Below, in pieces: positions 16,378 through 24,292 of a stretch of DNA of 35,748 nucleotides (its first letter is position 1; every line of letters starts with the position of its first letter). Origin of the DNA: Paenibacillus macerans (GTDB lineage: Bacteria > Bacillota > Bacilli > Paenibacillales > Paenibacillaceae); contig NZ_JAMBOE010000032.1 of assembly GCF_023715465.1 (NCBI RefSeq), positions 1-35,748 on the forward strand, given 5' to 3'. Under the pieces are notes generated by a model. It was given only the letters and a program-made list of their open reading frames with translations. It was not told the origin of the DNA and made no database searches. The position numbers and the translations under genes were made by a program.

Positions 16378-16522
16378 GATTTCCGGCCGGTGATAATATT
16401 GGCTCGAAAACCTGAGTTTTGGCGGGAGATATGGAAAGTAGGTATCAGGGCAACTAGTTGTCTTTGTGTAAGAGTTATAGAGCTAGAGTAGATGCAGCGC
16501 TAGTGGATCGCTGCAGGCTCAT

Positions 16523-16715
16523 TAGCGGTAATTTTTGGCCTTATATGGGCTCGATTTCCGGCCTGGCTGAAATAGCGGTAAAAACTGGTCTTATTTTCAC
16601 CAAAGCGCCCCAAAAGCACCCTAATCGCTCGCGTTTGAGAAAATAACGACAAAAATGTCCGCTATTTCGGGCCAATCTCGGAAAAGTGCCAATATAGCGC
16701 CGTAAATTACCTTTA
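16523..16715. repeat. Four-unit inverted repeat array B (24-bp units, ++--)
   Basis: Units at 16523-16546 (+), 16573-16596 (+), 16641-16664 (-) and 16692-16715 (-, diverged). The unit start is TAGCGG and the end TTAT in the first three; interiors are T/A-rich (TAATTTTTGG and similar) and unlike array A. Spacers are 26, 44 and 27 bp. It ends 42 bp before the hisA start. Confidence 0.82.
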
Positions 16716-16757
16716 TTTTTCGGGAAAAATTATTTGCGGCGGGAGGAACAGAATCCG

Positions 16758-17498
16758 ATGTCATCATTTACTATATATCCGGCAATCGATATTCGGGGCG
16801 GCCAGTGTGTCCGTCTTGTGCAGGGCGATTACGACCGGGAAACCGTGTATAACGCCAATCCGGTGGAAGTGGCCAAGTCCTGGGAAGCCCAGGGCGGGGC
16901 GTTTATCCATGTGGTCGATTTGGATGGGGCCAAGGCCGGCCATCCCGTCAATGACGAACTGATCGGCGAGATCGCCCGCAGCGTGCAGGTGCCCGTGCAG
17001 GTAGGCGGCGGGCTGCGCACGCTGGAGGACGTGAAGCGGCTGCTGGCTCTGGGCGTCAGCCGGGTTATTCTCGGCACGGCGGCGATCGAGGACCGGGACT
17101 TTACGGAAGCGGTGCTGAGCACCTACGGGGATAAAGCGGCGATCGGCATCGACGCCCGGAACGGGTTGGTGGCGACACGCGGCTGGCTGGAAACGTCGGA
17201 GGTTGAGGCCGAAGTGCTGGCAAAAGAGCTGGCGGGCAAAGGGGCGGAGACGTTTATTTTTACCGATATTTCCCGCGACGGGATGATGCAGGGGCCCAAT
17301 GTCGAAGCGATTTTGTCGCTGGCCAAAGCTTCCGGCAAAACGGTGATCGCTTCCGGCGGCGTTACGGTGCAGGACGATCTGCTCCGCCTGGCCGCGCATG
17401 CGAACGAGGGCGTAGGCGGCGCGATCGTCGGCAAAGCGCTGTATACCGGCAATATCGAGCTGGCGCAGGCGATTGCCGCGATTCAAGCTTTGAAGTAG
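16758..17498 (+). CDS. hisA: Phosphoribosylformimino-5-aminoimidazole carboxamide ribotide isomerase
   Basis: TIM-barrel isomerase (246 aa) of the fourth step of histidine synthesis. The catalytic Asp11 lies in YPAIDIRGGQCVRL. Phosphate-binding VGGGLRTLEDVKRLL and the second-half IASGGV are clear, as is FTDISRDGMMQGPN. The ATG at 16758 has GGGAGG 11 bases upstream; the open frame extends upstream to a TTG at 16734, which overlaps no such site. It restarts the his operon after 935 bp of repeats, so transcription from hisH must cross these or a second promoter must exist; no clear promoter is seen. Confidence 0.96.
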   Translation: MSSFTIYPAIDIRGGQCVRLVQGDYDRETVYNANPVEVAKSWEAQGGAFIHVVDLDGAKAGHPVNDELIGEIARSVQVPVQVGGGLRTLEDVKRLLALGVSRVILGTAAIEDRDFTEAVLSTYGDKAAIGIDARNGLVATRGWLETSEVEAEVLAKELAGKGAETFIFTDISRDGMMQGPNVEAILSLAKASGKTVIASGGVTVQDDLLRLAAHANEGVGGAIVGKALYTGNIELAQAIAAIQALK

Positions 17499-17576
17499 TG
17501 TGAGGCCGGGTTCAAGGCCATCCGCTCCAAGTTTCAAGTTGGATTCAAGTTGAAATAGAAAGGAAGTCGAACCACC

Positions 17577-18335
17577 ATGCTCGCAAAGCGAATTATCCCC
17601 TGTCTTGACGTCAAAGACGGCCGGGTCGTCAAAGGCGTCAATTTTGTGAACCTCCGCGATGCTGGAGATCCTGTGGAACTGGCGGCGCTGTATGACCGCG
17701 AGGGAGCGGATGAGCTTGTATTTCTGGACATTTCCGCCTCGCATGAAGGGCGGGCCACTATGGTCGAGGTCGTAAAGCAAACGGCCGGAGAAATCGCTAT
17801 TCCGTTTACGGTAGGCGGGGGGATTTCCCAGGTGGATGATATGAAGCGCCTGCTGCGGGCCGGGGCCGACAAGATAGGGATCAACACGGCGGCGGTGCTG
17901 AACCCGCAGCTGATCTCGGACGGCGCGCGCCGTTTCGGCTCGCAGTGCATCGTGGTGGCCGTGGACGCCAAATATAACCCCGAGTGGGGCGAATGGGAAG
18001 TATATACCCACGGCGGCCGCAAGGCGACAGGCATCCGGGCGCTCGCATGGGTGCGGGAGGCCGAGAAGCTTGGCGCGGGGGAGATTTTGCTGACCAGCAT
18101 GGATGCTGACGGCACCAAGGACGGATTTGATCTGCCGCTGACCCGGGCGGTCGGAAGCGCGGTGGGCATTCCGGTCATCGCTTCGGGCGGGGCCGGGGAT
18201 ATCGACGATTTTTACGAGGTGTTCACCGAAGGGCAGGCGGACGCGGCGCTGGCGGCGACGATTTTTCACTATAAAGAAATCGCGGTTCCGGATCTGAAAA
18301 AAGATCTGAAAGCCAAAGGGGTGGAGATACGATGA
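17577..18335 (+). CDS. hisF: Imidazole glycerol phosphate synthase cyclase subunit
   Basis: TIM-barrel cyclase (252 aa) that, with HisH, makes imidazole glycerol phosphate and AICAR. The catalytic Asp11 is in IIPCLDVKDGRVVKG; the second catalytic Asp is in LTSMDADGTKDGFDL. VGGGI and IASGGAGD phosphate sites are present. GAAAGGAAG precedes the ATG. The 78-bp gap after hisA contains three near repeats of TTCAAGTT. The end overlaps hisI as ATGA. Confidence 0.97.
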   Translation: MLAKRIIPCLDVKDGRVVKGVNFVNLRDAGDPVELAALYDREGADELVFLDISASHEGRATMVEVVKQTAGEIAIPFTVGGGISQVDDMKRLLRAGADKIGINTAAVLNPQLISDGARRFGSQCIVVAVDAKYNPEWGEWEVYTHGGRKATGIRALAWVREAEKLGAGEILLTSMDADGTKDGFDLPLTRAVGSAVGIPVIASGGAGDIDDFYEVFTEGQADAALAATIFHYKEIAVPDLKKDLKAKGVEIR

Positions 18336-19066
18336 CGGAAAATCAACCGTTGCAATATACGTGTTCGATAGAGGAACTAGAGGAAACGATCAAATGGGAC
18401 AGCCAAGGGCTCGTTCCGGCGATCGTGCAGGAGGCGGCCGGCAAAGAGGTGCTGATGTTGGCGTATATGAACCGCGAGTCGCTGCGCAAATCGCTGGAGA
18501 CAGGGAGAACCTGGTTTTGGAGCCGGTCGCGCCGGGAGTTGTGGAACAAAGGAGCCACTTCGGGCAACACGCAGCGGATTACCGCGCTTCGTTACGACTG
18601 TGATGGCGATACGCTGCTGGTGGAGGTTCATGCGAACGGTCCAGCCTGCCATACCGGCGAAAATACTTGCTTTTACCGTACGGCGGCGACGGTGGACGGC
18701 TCTATCGGCGCCGGGGGCGGCTCTACCCGCACCGAGGATGGTCCGGAGGCCAAGCCAAACGGCGCCGGCCGGTTCGCGGTGCTCGCCGAGCTGGAGCAGC
18801 TGATTGCTGAGCGTCACGAGCAGCGGCCGGAAGGGGCGTACACGACTTATTTGTTCGAGAAAGGCCTCGACAAAATCCTTAAGAAGGTCGGCGAGGAAAC
18901 GGCGGAATCGATCATCGCGGCGAAAAACGGCGACAATGACGAACTGCGGTACGAGGTGAGCGATTTGATTTACCACTTGCTCGTGCTGCTGCGCGAGCGG
19001 GGCTTGCCGCTGGACGAAATCATGCAGGAACTGGAGCGGCGCCACGAGCGTCCGCGCCGCGACTAG
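18332..19066 (+). CDS. hisIE: Bifunctional phosphoribosyl-AMP cyclohydrolase / phosphoribosyl-ATP pyrophosphatase
   Basis: Fusion enzyme (244 aa) for the second and third steps of histidine synthesis. The N-terminal HisI domain (about 1-125) has MLAYMNRESL, the metal site DCDGD, and the cysteine/histidine cluster ACHTGENTCF. The C-terminal HisE domain (about 150-244) has YTTYLFEKGLDKILKKVGEE and an NGDNDELRYEVSDLIYHLL helix typical of MazG-like pyrophosphatases. A Gly/Pro/Thr-rich linker of about 25 residues joins them and is longer than usual. Start ATG overlaps the hisF stop by 4 bp. Confidence 0.96.
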   Translation: MTENQPLQYTCSIEELEETIKWDSQGLVPAIVQEAAGKEVLMLAYMNRESLRKSLETGRTWFWSRSRRELWNKGATSGNTQRITALRYDCDGDTLLVEVHANGPACHTGENTCFYRTAATVDGSIGAGGGSTRTEDGPEAKPNGAGRFAVLAELEQLIAERHEQRPEGAYTTYLFEKGLDKILKKVGEETAESIIAAKNGDNDELRYEVSDLIYHLLVLLRERGLPLDEIMQELERRHERPRRD

Positions 19067-19086
19067 GCGGGGAGGAAGGCCTTAAG

Positions 19087-19911
19087 ATGCTGATCGATTA
19101 CCATACGCATCATGAACGCTGCGGCCACGCCGTCGGCAAGCTGGAGGAATATATCCGGCGGGGGATTAAAATCGGCTTGTCCCAGATCGGTGTATCCGAT
19201 CATATGCCGCTGATGCATGTCGATCCGGCTGATTATTATCCGGAGATGGCCATGCCGCTGGAGGAGCTGCCGCATTATGTGGAGGAAGCTTTGGCGCTGA
19301 AGGAGAAATACCGCGGCCAAATCGAGGTAAAGGTCGGATTGGAGGCCGATTACATCGAGGGCTGGGAGGAACGTATCGAAAGCATCGTTCACGGTTATCC
19401 TTGGGATTATGTGATCGGTTCGGTGCATTTTCTCGGGGAATGGGATGTTTCGGATTTCCGCCAAGTGCACCATTGGGAAGGCCAGGACGTTTTTGCGGTC
19501 TATGAGCGGTATTACGATGCCGTAACTAAAGCGGCAAAAACGGGCTTTTACGATATTATGGGCCATTTGGACGTGATCAAGCGGTTTGGATATAAACCGG
19601 AGCCCGCGCTGCAGGAGGCGAATGTGCGGCTGGAGCGACAGGCGTTGACCGCGGTGGCGGAAGCCGGGGTGGCCATGGAGTTGAACGCCTCCGGGTTGTC
19701 CAAGCCTTGTGCGGAGATGTTCCCGAGCGAGCGGATTTTGCAAACGGCGATCGGGCTGGGGATTCCGCTGACATTGGGCTCGGATGCGCATGATCCGAAC
19801 AAGCTGAGCGAACATCTGGATACGGCGCGGGCGACTTTGTACCGTCTGGGGGTTCGCGAGCTGGCGACGTTTGTGGGGCGCCAAAGAACGATGGTGCCGC
19901 TTCACCCGTAG
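19087..19911 (+). CDS. hisJ: Histidinol-phosphatase, PHP family
   Basis: PHP-domain phosphatase (274 aa) releasing histidinol from histidinol phosphate. The N-terminal metal motif is DYHTHHERCGHA (residues 4-15); further metal residues lie in VGLEADYI, IGSVHFLG, YDIMGHLDVIK and the late GSDAHDP. This is the HisJ/HisK type found in Firmicutes, replacing the HAD phosphatase of enteric HisB. GGGGAGGA lies upstream of the ATG, 20 bp behind hisIE. It completes the pathway except for the aminotransferase hisC, which is not in this window. Confidence 0.93.
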   Translation: MLIDYHTHHERCGHAVGKLEEYIRRGIKIGLSQIGVSDHMPLMHVDPADYYPEMAMPLEELPHYVEEALALKEKYRGQIEVKVGLEADYIEGWEERIESIVHGYPWDYVIGSVHFLGEWDVSDFRQVHHWEGQDVFAVYERYYDAVTKAAKTGFYDIMGHLDVIKRFGYKPEPALQEANVRLERQALTAVAEAGVAMELNASGLSKPCAEMFPSERILQTAIGLGIPLTLGSDAHDPNKLSEHLDTARATLYRLGVRELATFVGRQRTMVPLHP

Positions 19912-19925
19912 GAGGGCTTAAAGAG

Positions 19926-20098
19926 GTTGTTCAAAAAGTCATCTTTCCATGACGAAGCCGTTCAAGAAGAGGATTCGACGTCGAATCTTGAATTCAGCCG
20001 GGCCTTCCGTTGCTCACGTAGGCTCACCTACGCTCCGCTACTCAGTCCCTAGCTTCATCCAACCTTCTCGGTCCTGAAAACCCGACTTTTTGAACCCG
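19926..20098. repeat. MITE-like element with perfect 12-bp terminal inverted repeats
   Basis: GTTCAAAAAGTC at 19929-19940 is matched by its exact inverse GACTTTTTGAAC at 20084-20095. Inside are a perfect palindrome GATTCGACGTCGAATC (19972-19987) and a stem-loop CGTAGG-CTCA-CCTACG (20017-20032). The element is about 170 bp and non-coding, filling the hisJ-prs gap. The layout suggests a non-autonomous mobile or repeat element. No clear target-site duplication was found by eye. Confidence 0.7.
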
Positions 20099-20212
20099 GG
20101 TTTAAGGCCAACCGGAGCAGGAATTAGGCATGTATGCCGCGAAATTGGAACACTATAGAAATCAGAAGCTCGGGCGCTTCAGCCTAATTTATCGATATTC
20201 CGGGAGGATGTT

Positions 20213-21157
20213 ATGGAAGGCAAAATGCGAATTTTCTCCGGTTCGTCCAATCCAAAGCTGGTGGCGGACATTTGCGAGCGGCTCGGCGTGGAACCCGGGA
20301 AAATCAAGCTTTCGCGGTTTAAAAGCGGAGAAATCTACGTCCATTATGAGGAAAGCATCCGCAATTCCGACGTGTTTCTGGTTCAGGCGTTGTCCCACCC
20401 GATCAACGAGCTGTTCGTGGAGCTGCTGGTGATGATCGACGCGGCCAAGCGGGCTTCCGCCCGGACGGTCAATGTGATCCTGCCGTATTACGGCTACGCC
20501 CGCCAGGAGCGCAAGTCGGCGCCCCGGGAGCCGATCTCGGCCAAGCTGGTAGCCGATGTGCTGACGACGGCGGGGGCCAGCCGGGTGGTCACGATCGACT
20601 TGCATGCCCCGGCGATCCAGGGCTTTTTCAACATCCCGGTCGATCATCTCACCGCGCTCGATTTGATGACCGAATATTTGAAATCCCGGAATATCCAGCG
20701 TCCGGTGATTGTGTCTCCTGATGCAGGACGAGCTTCAATGGCCGAAAAGCTGGCCAACGGGCTCGATTCTCCGTTTGCGATCATGATCAAAAAACGTCCG
20801 GCCCACAACCAGTCGGTCATCACGCACGTGATAGGCGATGTGGCGGGACATACCCCGATCATTATCGAAGATTTGATCGACACCGGGTCGACCATCGTTA
20901 ACGTCGTGGAAGGACTGAAGGAGCGGGGGGCGGAGGACGCTTACGTGTGCGCGACGCATGGATTGTTTTCCGGCGAGGCGCTGCAAAAGCTGCAGCACGA
21001 AAACATCCGCGAGGTTGTAGTGACCGATTCGATCGCGCAGCCGGAGCATCTTCCCCACTTCAAGGTGCTCCCCGTTGCGCCGATGCTGGCGAAGGCCATC
21101 CATTTTATTCTTGAGGGTGGGTCTATCGCCGCTTTGTTTAAAGATCGCGGGATTTGA
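20213..21157 (+). CDS. prs: Ribose-phosphate pyrophosphokinase (divergent paralogue)
   Basis: Makes PRPP from ribose 5-phosphate and ATP (314 aa). Clear family features: LPYYGYARQERK (90-101), TIDLHAPAIQGFF (127-139) with the metal-binding His131, IKKRPAHN (192-199), and the PRPP loop IIEDLIDTGSTI (217-228). Several normally rigid positions differ from the housekeeping enzyme: the loop is usually DDIIDTAGT, FSDGE is FKSGE here, and SPDVGG is SPDAGR. This looks like a second Prs rather than the main one. Its place directly behind the his operon suggests PRPP supply for HisG. GGGAGG lies 5 bases before the ATG; a second ATG four codons on is possible. Confidence 0.92.
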   Translation: MEGKMRIFSGSSNPKLVADICERLGVEPGKIKLSRFKSGEIYVHYEESIRNSDVFLVQALSHPINELFVELLVMIDAAKRASARTVNVILPYYGYARQERKSAPREPISAKLVADVLTTAGASRVVTIDLHAPAIQGFFNIPVDHLTALDLMTEYLKSRNIQRPVIVSPDAGRASMAEKLANGLDSPFAIMIKKRPAHNQSVITHVIGDVAGHTPIIIEDLIDTGSTIVNVVEGLKERGAEDAYVCATHGLFSGEALQKLQHENIREVVVTDSIAQPEHLPHFKVLPVAPMLAKAIHFILEGGSIAALFKDRGI

Positions 21158-21204
21158 CTTGGAATAAGCGTAAAACTGGAACGACGAACCGCCGGCCTTC
21201 AAAA

Positions 21205-21399
21205 TAGCGGAACTTTATGTACTTATTTACCGGTGCCTTGGCATGCTCACCTCATTAGCGGCATTTTATGCCCTTATTTTCCCATGAATGGTCCAGGACG
21301 GGGGCATTTCCTTGCGATTCGAAAAAATAGCGACACAAATTACCTCTAGTTCTCTTTGAAAGGGGTATATCGCCGGAATAACGCCCTTTTATGCCCTTA
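21205..21399. repeat. Four-unit inverted repeat array C (24-bp units, ++--)
   Basis: Units at 21205-21228 (+), 21256-21279 (+), 21325-21348 (-) and 21376-21399 (-). In their own direction the first two begin TAGCGG and end CTTATTT; the reverse ones are more diverged. Spacers are 27, 45 and 27 bp. The array fills the gap between the convergent prs and DUF1801 genes, where no ordinary terminator is visible. Confidence 0.82.
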
Positions 21400-21441
21400 T
21401 GTTTTTTGCAAAGAGCACCGCCAGGCTTATCGGTGGACTCC

Positions 21442-21831
21442 CTACCGCTTCTTCCGCTTGGCCGCGGCCTGTTCGAGATTTTCGGCGGCCCGGAATCGGG
21501 CGATTCGCCCGATCAGTTCCAGCGGCAGCGGCTCGTCCAAGGGGAATTGCACGGAACCTTTAGCGTTTTTATACAAGGACAGCTCCTCCCGGAATTCCTC
21601 GATCCCGCTGGGGGTCGGGTAAAAACCGATATGGTTTTTAAAAGCGGCAAAATGCACCAGGTTTTTGCCGGCCAGCGCAAAGGTGGGCATTTGGTAGCTG
21701 ATTTTCTCGACGGCGTCCGGCGCGGCTGCCTGGATCGTACTGCGGATTTGCTGCAGCTTGCCGCTAACGTCCAGCGGAAATTGGGCGATATATTCATCGA
21801 TTGTGGCAAATGTCGGCTTGTTTCCTTCCAT
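21442..21831 (-). CDS. DUF1801 family protein, YdhG-like
   Basis: A small cytoplasmic protein (129 aa) of the DUF1801 family (YdhG/frataxin-like fold). Family features are VEKISYQMPTFALAGKNLVH, a GFYPTPSGIEEF stretch, and KGSVQFPLDEPLPLELIGRI. The lysine-rich tail AAAKRKKR is normal. Some relatives are called iron chaperones, but no metal ligands can be identified here, so function is not assigned. AAGGAGGAAC precedes the ATG. It lies 35 bp downstream of the S41 lipoprotein gene on the same strand and may be co-transcribed. Confidence 0.85.
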   Translation of the reverse strand: MEGNKPTFATIDEYIAQFPLDVSGKLQQIRSTIQAAAPDAVEKISYQMPTFALAGKNLVHFAAFKNHIGFYPTPSGIEEFREELSLYKNAKGSVQFPLDEPLPLELIGRIARFRAAENLEQAAAKRKKR

Positions 21832-21866
21832 AGTTCCTCCTTGGGCGCCCCTTATCTTCGGCCGGC

Positions 21867-24059
21867 CTACTTCACCGCCCGCATAAAGTCGTCCAGTTTA
21901 TTACCCTTCACGTAAATGTCCGGCTTGATGTGTGTGTTCATGATATTGTTCTGCTTGACGTTCCAATAGTGGTTTACGACGTAGACCATGATCCGGTTGC
22001 GCTTGTCTTCAAAAACTACCTGGCCCACGCCTTTGCCGAAGGTGTCGCGGCCGACGACGGTGACGTTGTTCAGGTAGGTTTTGAGCCCCAGGGTCAAAAG
22101 CTCGGCGGCGCTGGCCGTATTTTCGTCGACGAAAATATAGATTTTCTTAAATTCGGTATGCGAAGCGTCGGAGTAATAGCTGCTGGTGTAGCCGTCCTGA
22201 TAGATGATCGTGCTGGTCACCAAATCGGGCAGCAGCACGTCCAGCATGGCATTGGCGCTATAGGACAGACCTCCGCCGTTGCCGCGCAGATCGATGACCA
22301 ACGTCTTGTCGCCGGGATTCGGAATCCGGTCCAGGAGCTGAATGAATTGATCATCGGTCGTCTCCGCAAAGCTGTCGAAGGCGAAGTAGTACAGATCTCC
22401 CTTTTCTTTATAAGTGATAATTTCATCCTGTGCGGCCGTCATTTGGTCGTACGCGTCTCCGTAGATCGTAAAGGTAAACCTGTCGTCCGCCAGCTTGGCG
22501 TTGTTAATCACCCGTCCGATCTGTTCAGTGGACAAGCCGGGCTGTTTCAGCTTCTCCAAGGCCCGCTCTAATTGATCGCCATTCTTCCGGTACAGATAGT
22601 TGTCCAGGAAAAACTGGCGGATCCGCTCGCCCAGCGGCTCCTGATTCTCTTCAAGCGAACTTTGCACATAAAGGGCCGTCGCGTCTTCGTCATAGATTTT
22701 CAACGCCCGGTCGCTGTACTCCTTGGCCTTCGCATCGTCCCCGAGCAGCAAATAAGCGTAGGCGAGCTGCGACAGGGCTTCATAATCTTCGGGATTGAGG
22801 TTCACCGTTTGTTCGAAATAAGGGATAGCCTCCTCATCATTTTCCAGCTCAAGCTGGCATTGCCCGATGTACCACGGAATATCAGGGTCCGTGACCGTCA
22901 GATCGTCAAGCTTTTGGCCGAACTCGACGCACTGGTAGTATCTTTTACCCCAATTCAGGGCTTTGAGCTTGTAAATATAACCGGTTTCGTCGGCCGGAGC
23001 CAGCTTGATCGCCCGTTCGAAAAACGGGACCGATTCCATGTATAGCCCTTGATCCAGATAGGCATTGCCCATGGCATTATGGATTTCCGGCATGTCCGGG
23101 CTTTTCGCGTACACCGTCCCGGCTTGGTCCAAATCCCCCTGGGCGCTGGCAGTCCAGATCAGCCATTTGTACACTTTCAGGTCGTCCGGGAACTTATTCA
23201 GAAGCCGGTTAAAATGGTCCGCCGCCGCATCGTAATCGCCGTTATCGTAATACAACTCGCCCAGCTTCAGTTGAGCTTCCGGAAGATCGGGGAATTTCTC
23301 CCCGGCCTGTTTGTAGAACTGCTCGATTTCATCGTACTCTGCAGTTGCTTCCAGCATATATCCTTTGATCATGTATCCGTCATAGCTATCCTCATACTTC
23401 TCGAAGAAGGAGTTGGCAAATTTAGTGGCTTTTTCGTCCCGTTCCAGCGCTAAAAGGGAGTCGATGACCATCTCCGCCGCGTCGGTATCGGACGGCACGA
23501 GATCCAGGTATTTCTTGAACTGCGCCAGCGCTTCCTCATAGTCGCTTTCCTCGTAGGAAATCAGCCCCAAACCGTAATAGGCATTGGCGCTCTGGCTGTT
23601 CAACGCAATAGCCTGCTTATAACTGTCCATCGCTTCCTCGCTCCGGTGCAGACCGTTCAGCAAGTTGCCTTTGTTAATATACTCCTCATCGGTATTGGGG
23701 AGAATCAACAGGGATTTCTCGATATAGTCCAGCCCTTTGGCATAATCGCCGAGTTCGTAATAAGCCCAGCTTATATTGCTAAAGGGAGAGTCGATTAGCT
23801 CCGAGCGCTCGACCTCCTGTTTCAAATCTTTAAGGCTCGGGTCGAGTTCATAGACGTATTCTATGGCTTTGTTTAAAAATGGCAAGGCTTCTTCATACGC
23901 GCCTTCTTCAATCTTCTCATAGCCTGCTTCGTTGCTGTTGTAAATCTGCATCTCCAAAACGCTAGGCACGGTCGGCTTGTCCTGATCCAGGCACCCGCTC
24001 AGCATGCCGCCGCCCGCCAATACGGCAGCCACTACAAAAGCTCTGATTCTGTTTCGCAA
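21867..24059 (-). CDS. Lipoprotein with TPR array and S41 (tail-specific) peptidase domain
   Basis: A 730-residue predicted surface lipoprotein. The signal peptide ends in lipobox LSGC with Cys23 as lipidation site. Residues about 45-470 hold roughly ten tetratricopeptide repeats (for example ANAYYGLGLISYEESDYEEA and PEAQLKLGELYYDNGDYDAA). Residues about 540-730 form an S41/ClpP-crotonase-type peptidase core: VIDLRGNGGG, the nucleophile Ser650 in ENTASAAELL, and the general base Lys676 in DTFGKGVGQ, 26 residues apart as in CtpA. The PDZ domain found in CtpA is missing; TPRs may select substrates instead. TTG start with GAGGGG upstream. It is divergent from another TPR gene. Substrate unknown. 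Confidence 0.85.
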   Translation of the reverse strand: MRNRIRAFVVAAVLAGGGMLSGCLDQDKPTVPSVLEMQIYNSNEAGYEKIEEGAYEEALPFLNKAIEYVYELDPSLKDLKQEVERSELIDSPFSNISWAYYELGDYAKGLDYIEKSLLILPNTDEEYINKGNLLNGLHRSEEAMDSYKQAIALNSQSANAYYGLGLISYEESDYEEALAQFKKYLDLVPSDTDAAEMVIDSLLALERDEKATKFANSFFEKYEDSYDGYMIKGYMLEATAEYDEIEQFYKQAGEKFPDLPEAQLKLGELYYDNGDYDAAADHFNRLLNKFPDDLKVYKWLIWTASAQGDLDQAGTVYAKSPDMPEIHNAMGNAYLDQGLYMESVPFFERAIKLAPADETGYIYKLKALNWGKRYYQCVEFGQKLDDLTVTDPDIPWYIGQCQLELENDEEAIPYFEQTVNLNPEDYEALSQLAYAYLLLGDDAKAKEYSDRALKIYDEDATALYVQSSLEENQEPLGERIRQFFLDNYLYRKNGDQLERALEKLKQPGLSTEQIGRVINNAKLADDRFTFTIYGDAYDQMTAAQDEIITYKEKGDLYYFAFDSFAETTDDQFIQLLDRIPNPGDKTLVIDLRGNGGGLSYSANAMLDVLLPDLVTSTIIYQDGYTSSYYSDASHTEFKKIYIFVDENTASAAELLTLGLKTYLNNVTVVGRDTFGKGVGQVVFEDKRNRIMVYVVNHYWNVKQNNIMNTHIKPDIYVKGNKLDDFMRAVK

Positions 24060-24193
24060 AAAATCCCCTCATTCTGCCTCATTCTAAATAATAACTCTGC
24101 CAACTAATTCTGCGTTTTTCTCCGATTTTCCTCTTGCTTTCGAAAAACCGTTATTTTCCGCCCTGATTTCCCATGGGAGGACAGCTTTACCTA

Positions 24194-24202
24194 TGGTATA
24201 CT
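24194..24202 (+). promoter_or_regulatory. Extended -10 promoter of the YvcD-like gene
   Basis: TGGTATACT (TG-N-TATACT) lies about 90 bp before the TTG start. No good -35 is present, as is common for extended -10 promoters. It sits in the 233-bp gap between divergent TPR genes. Confidence 0.45.
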
Positions 24203-24292
24203 GTGTGGTGGAGAGTTTACGACCACGTACTAAGCTGACGATTCGATCTTAAAATAGAGCGCATAAATTAAAAACCAGAGGAGGTGCCTTGC

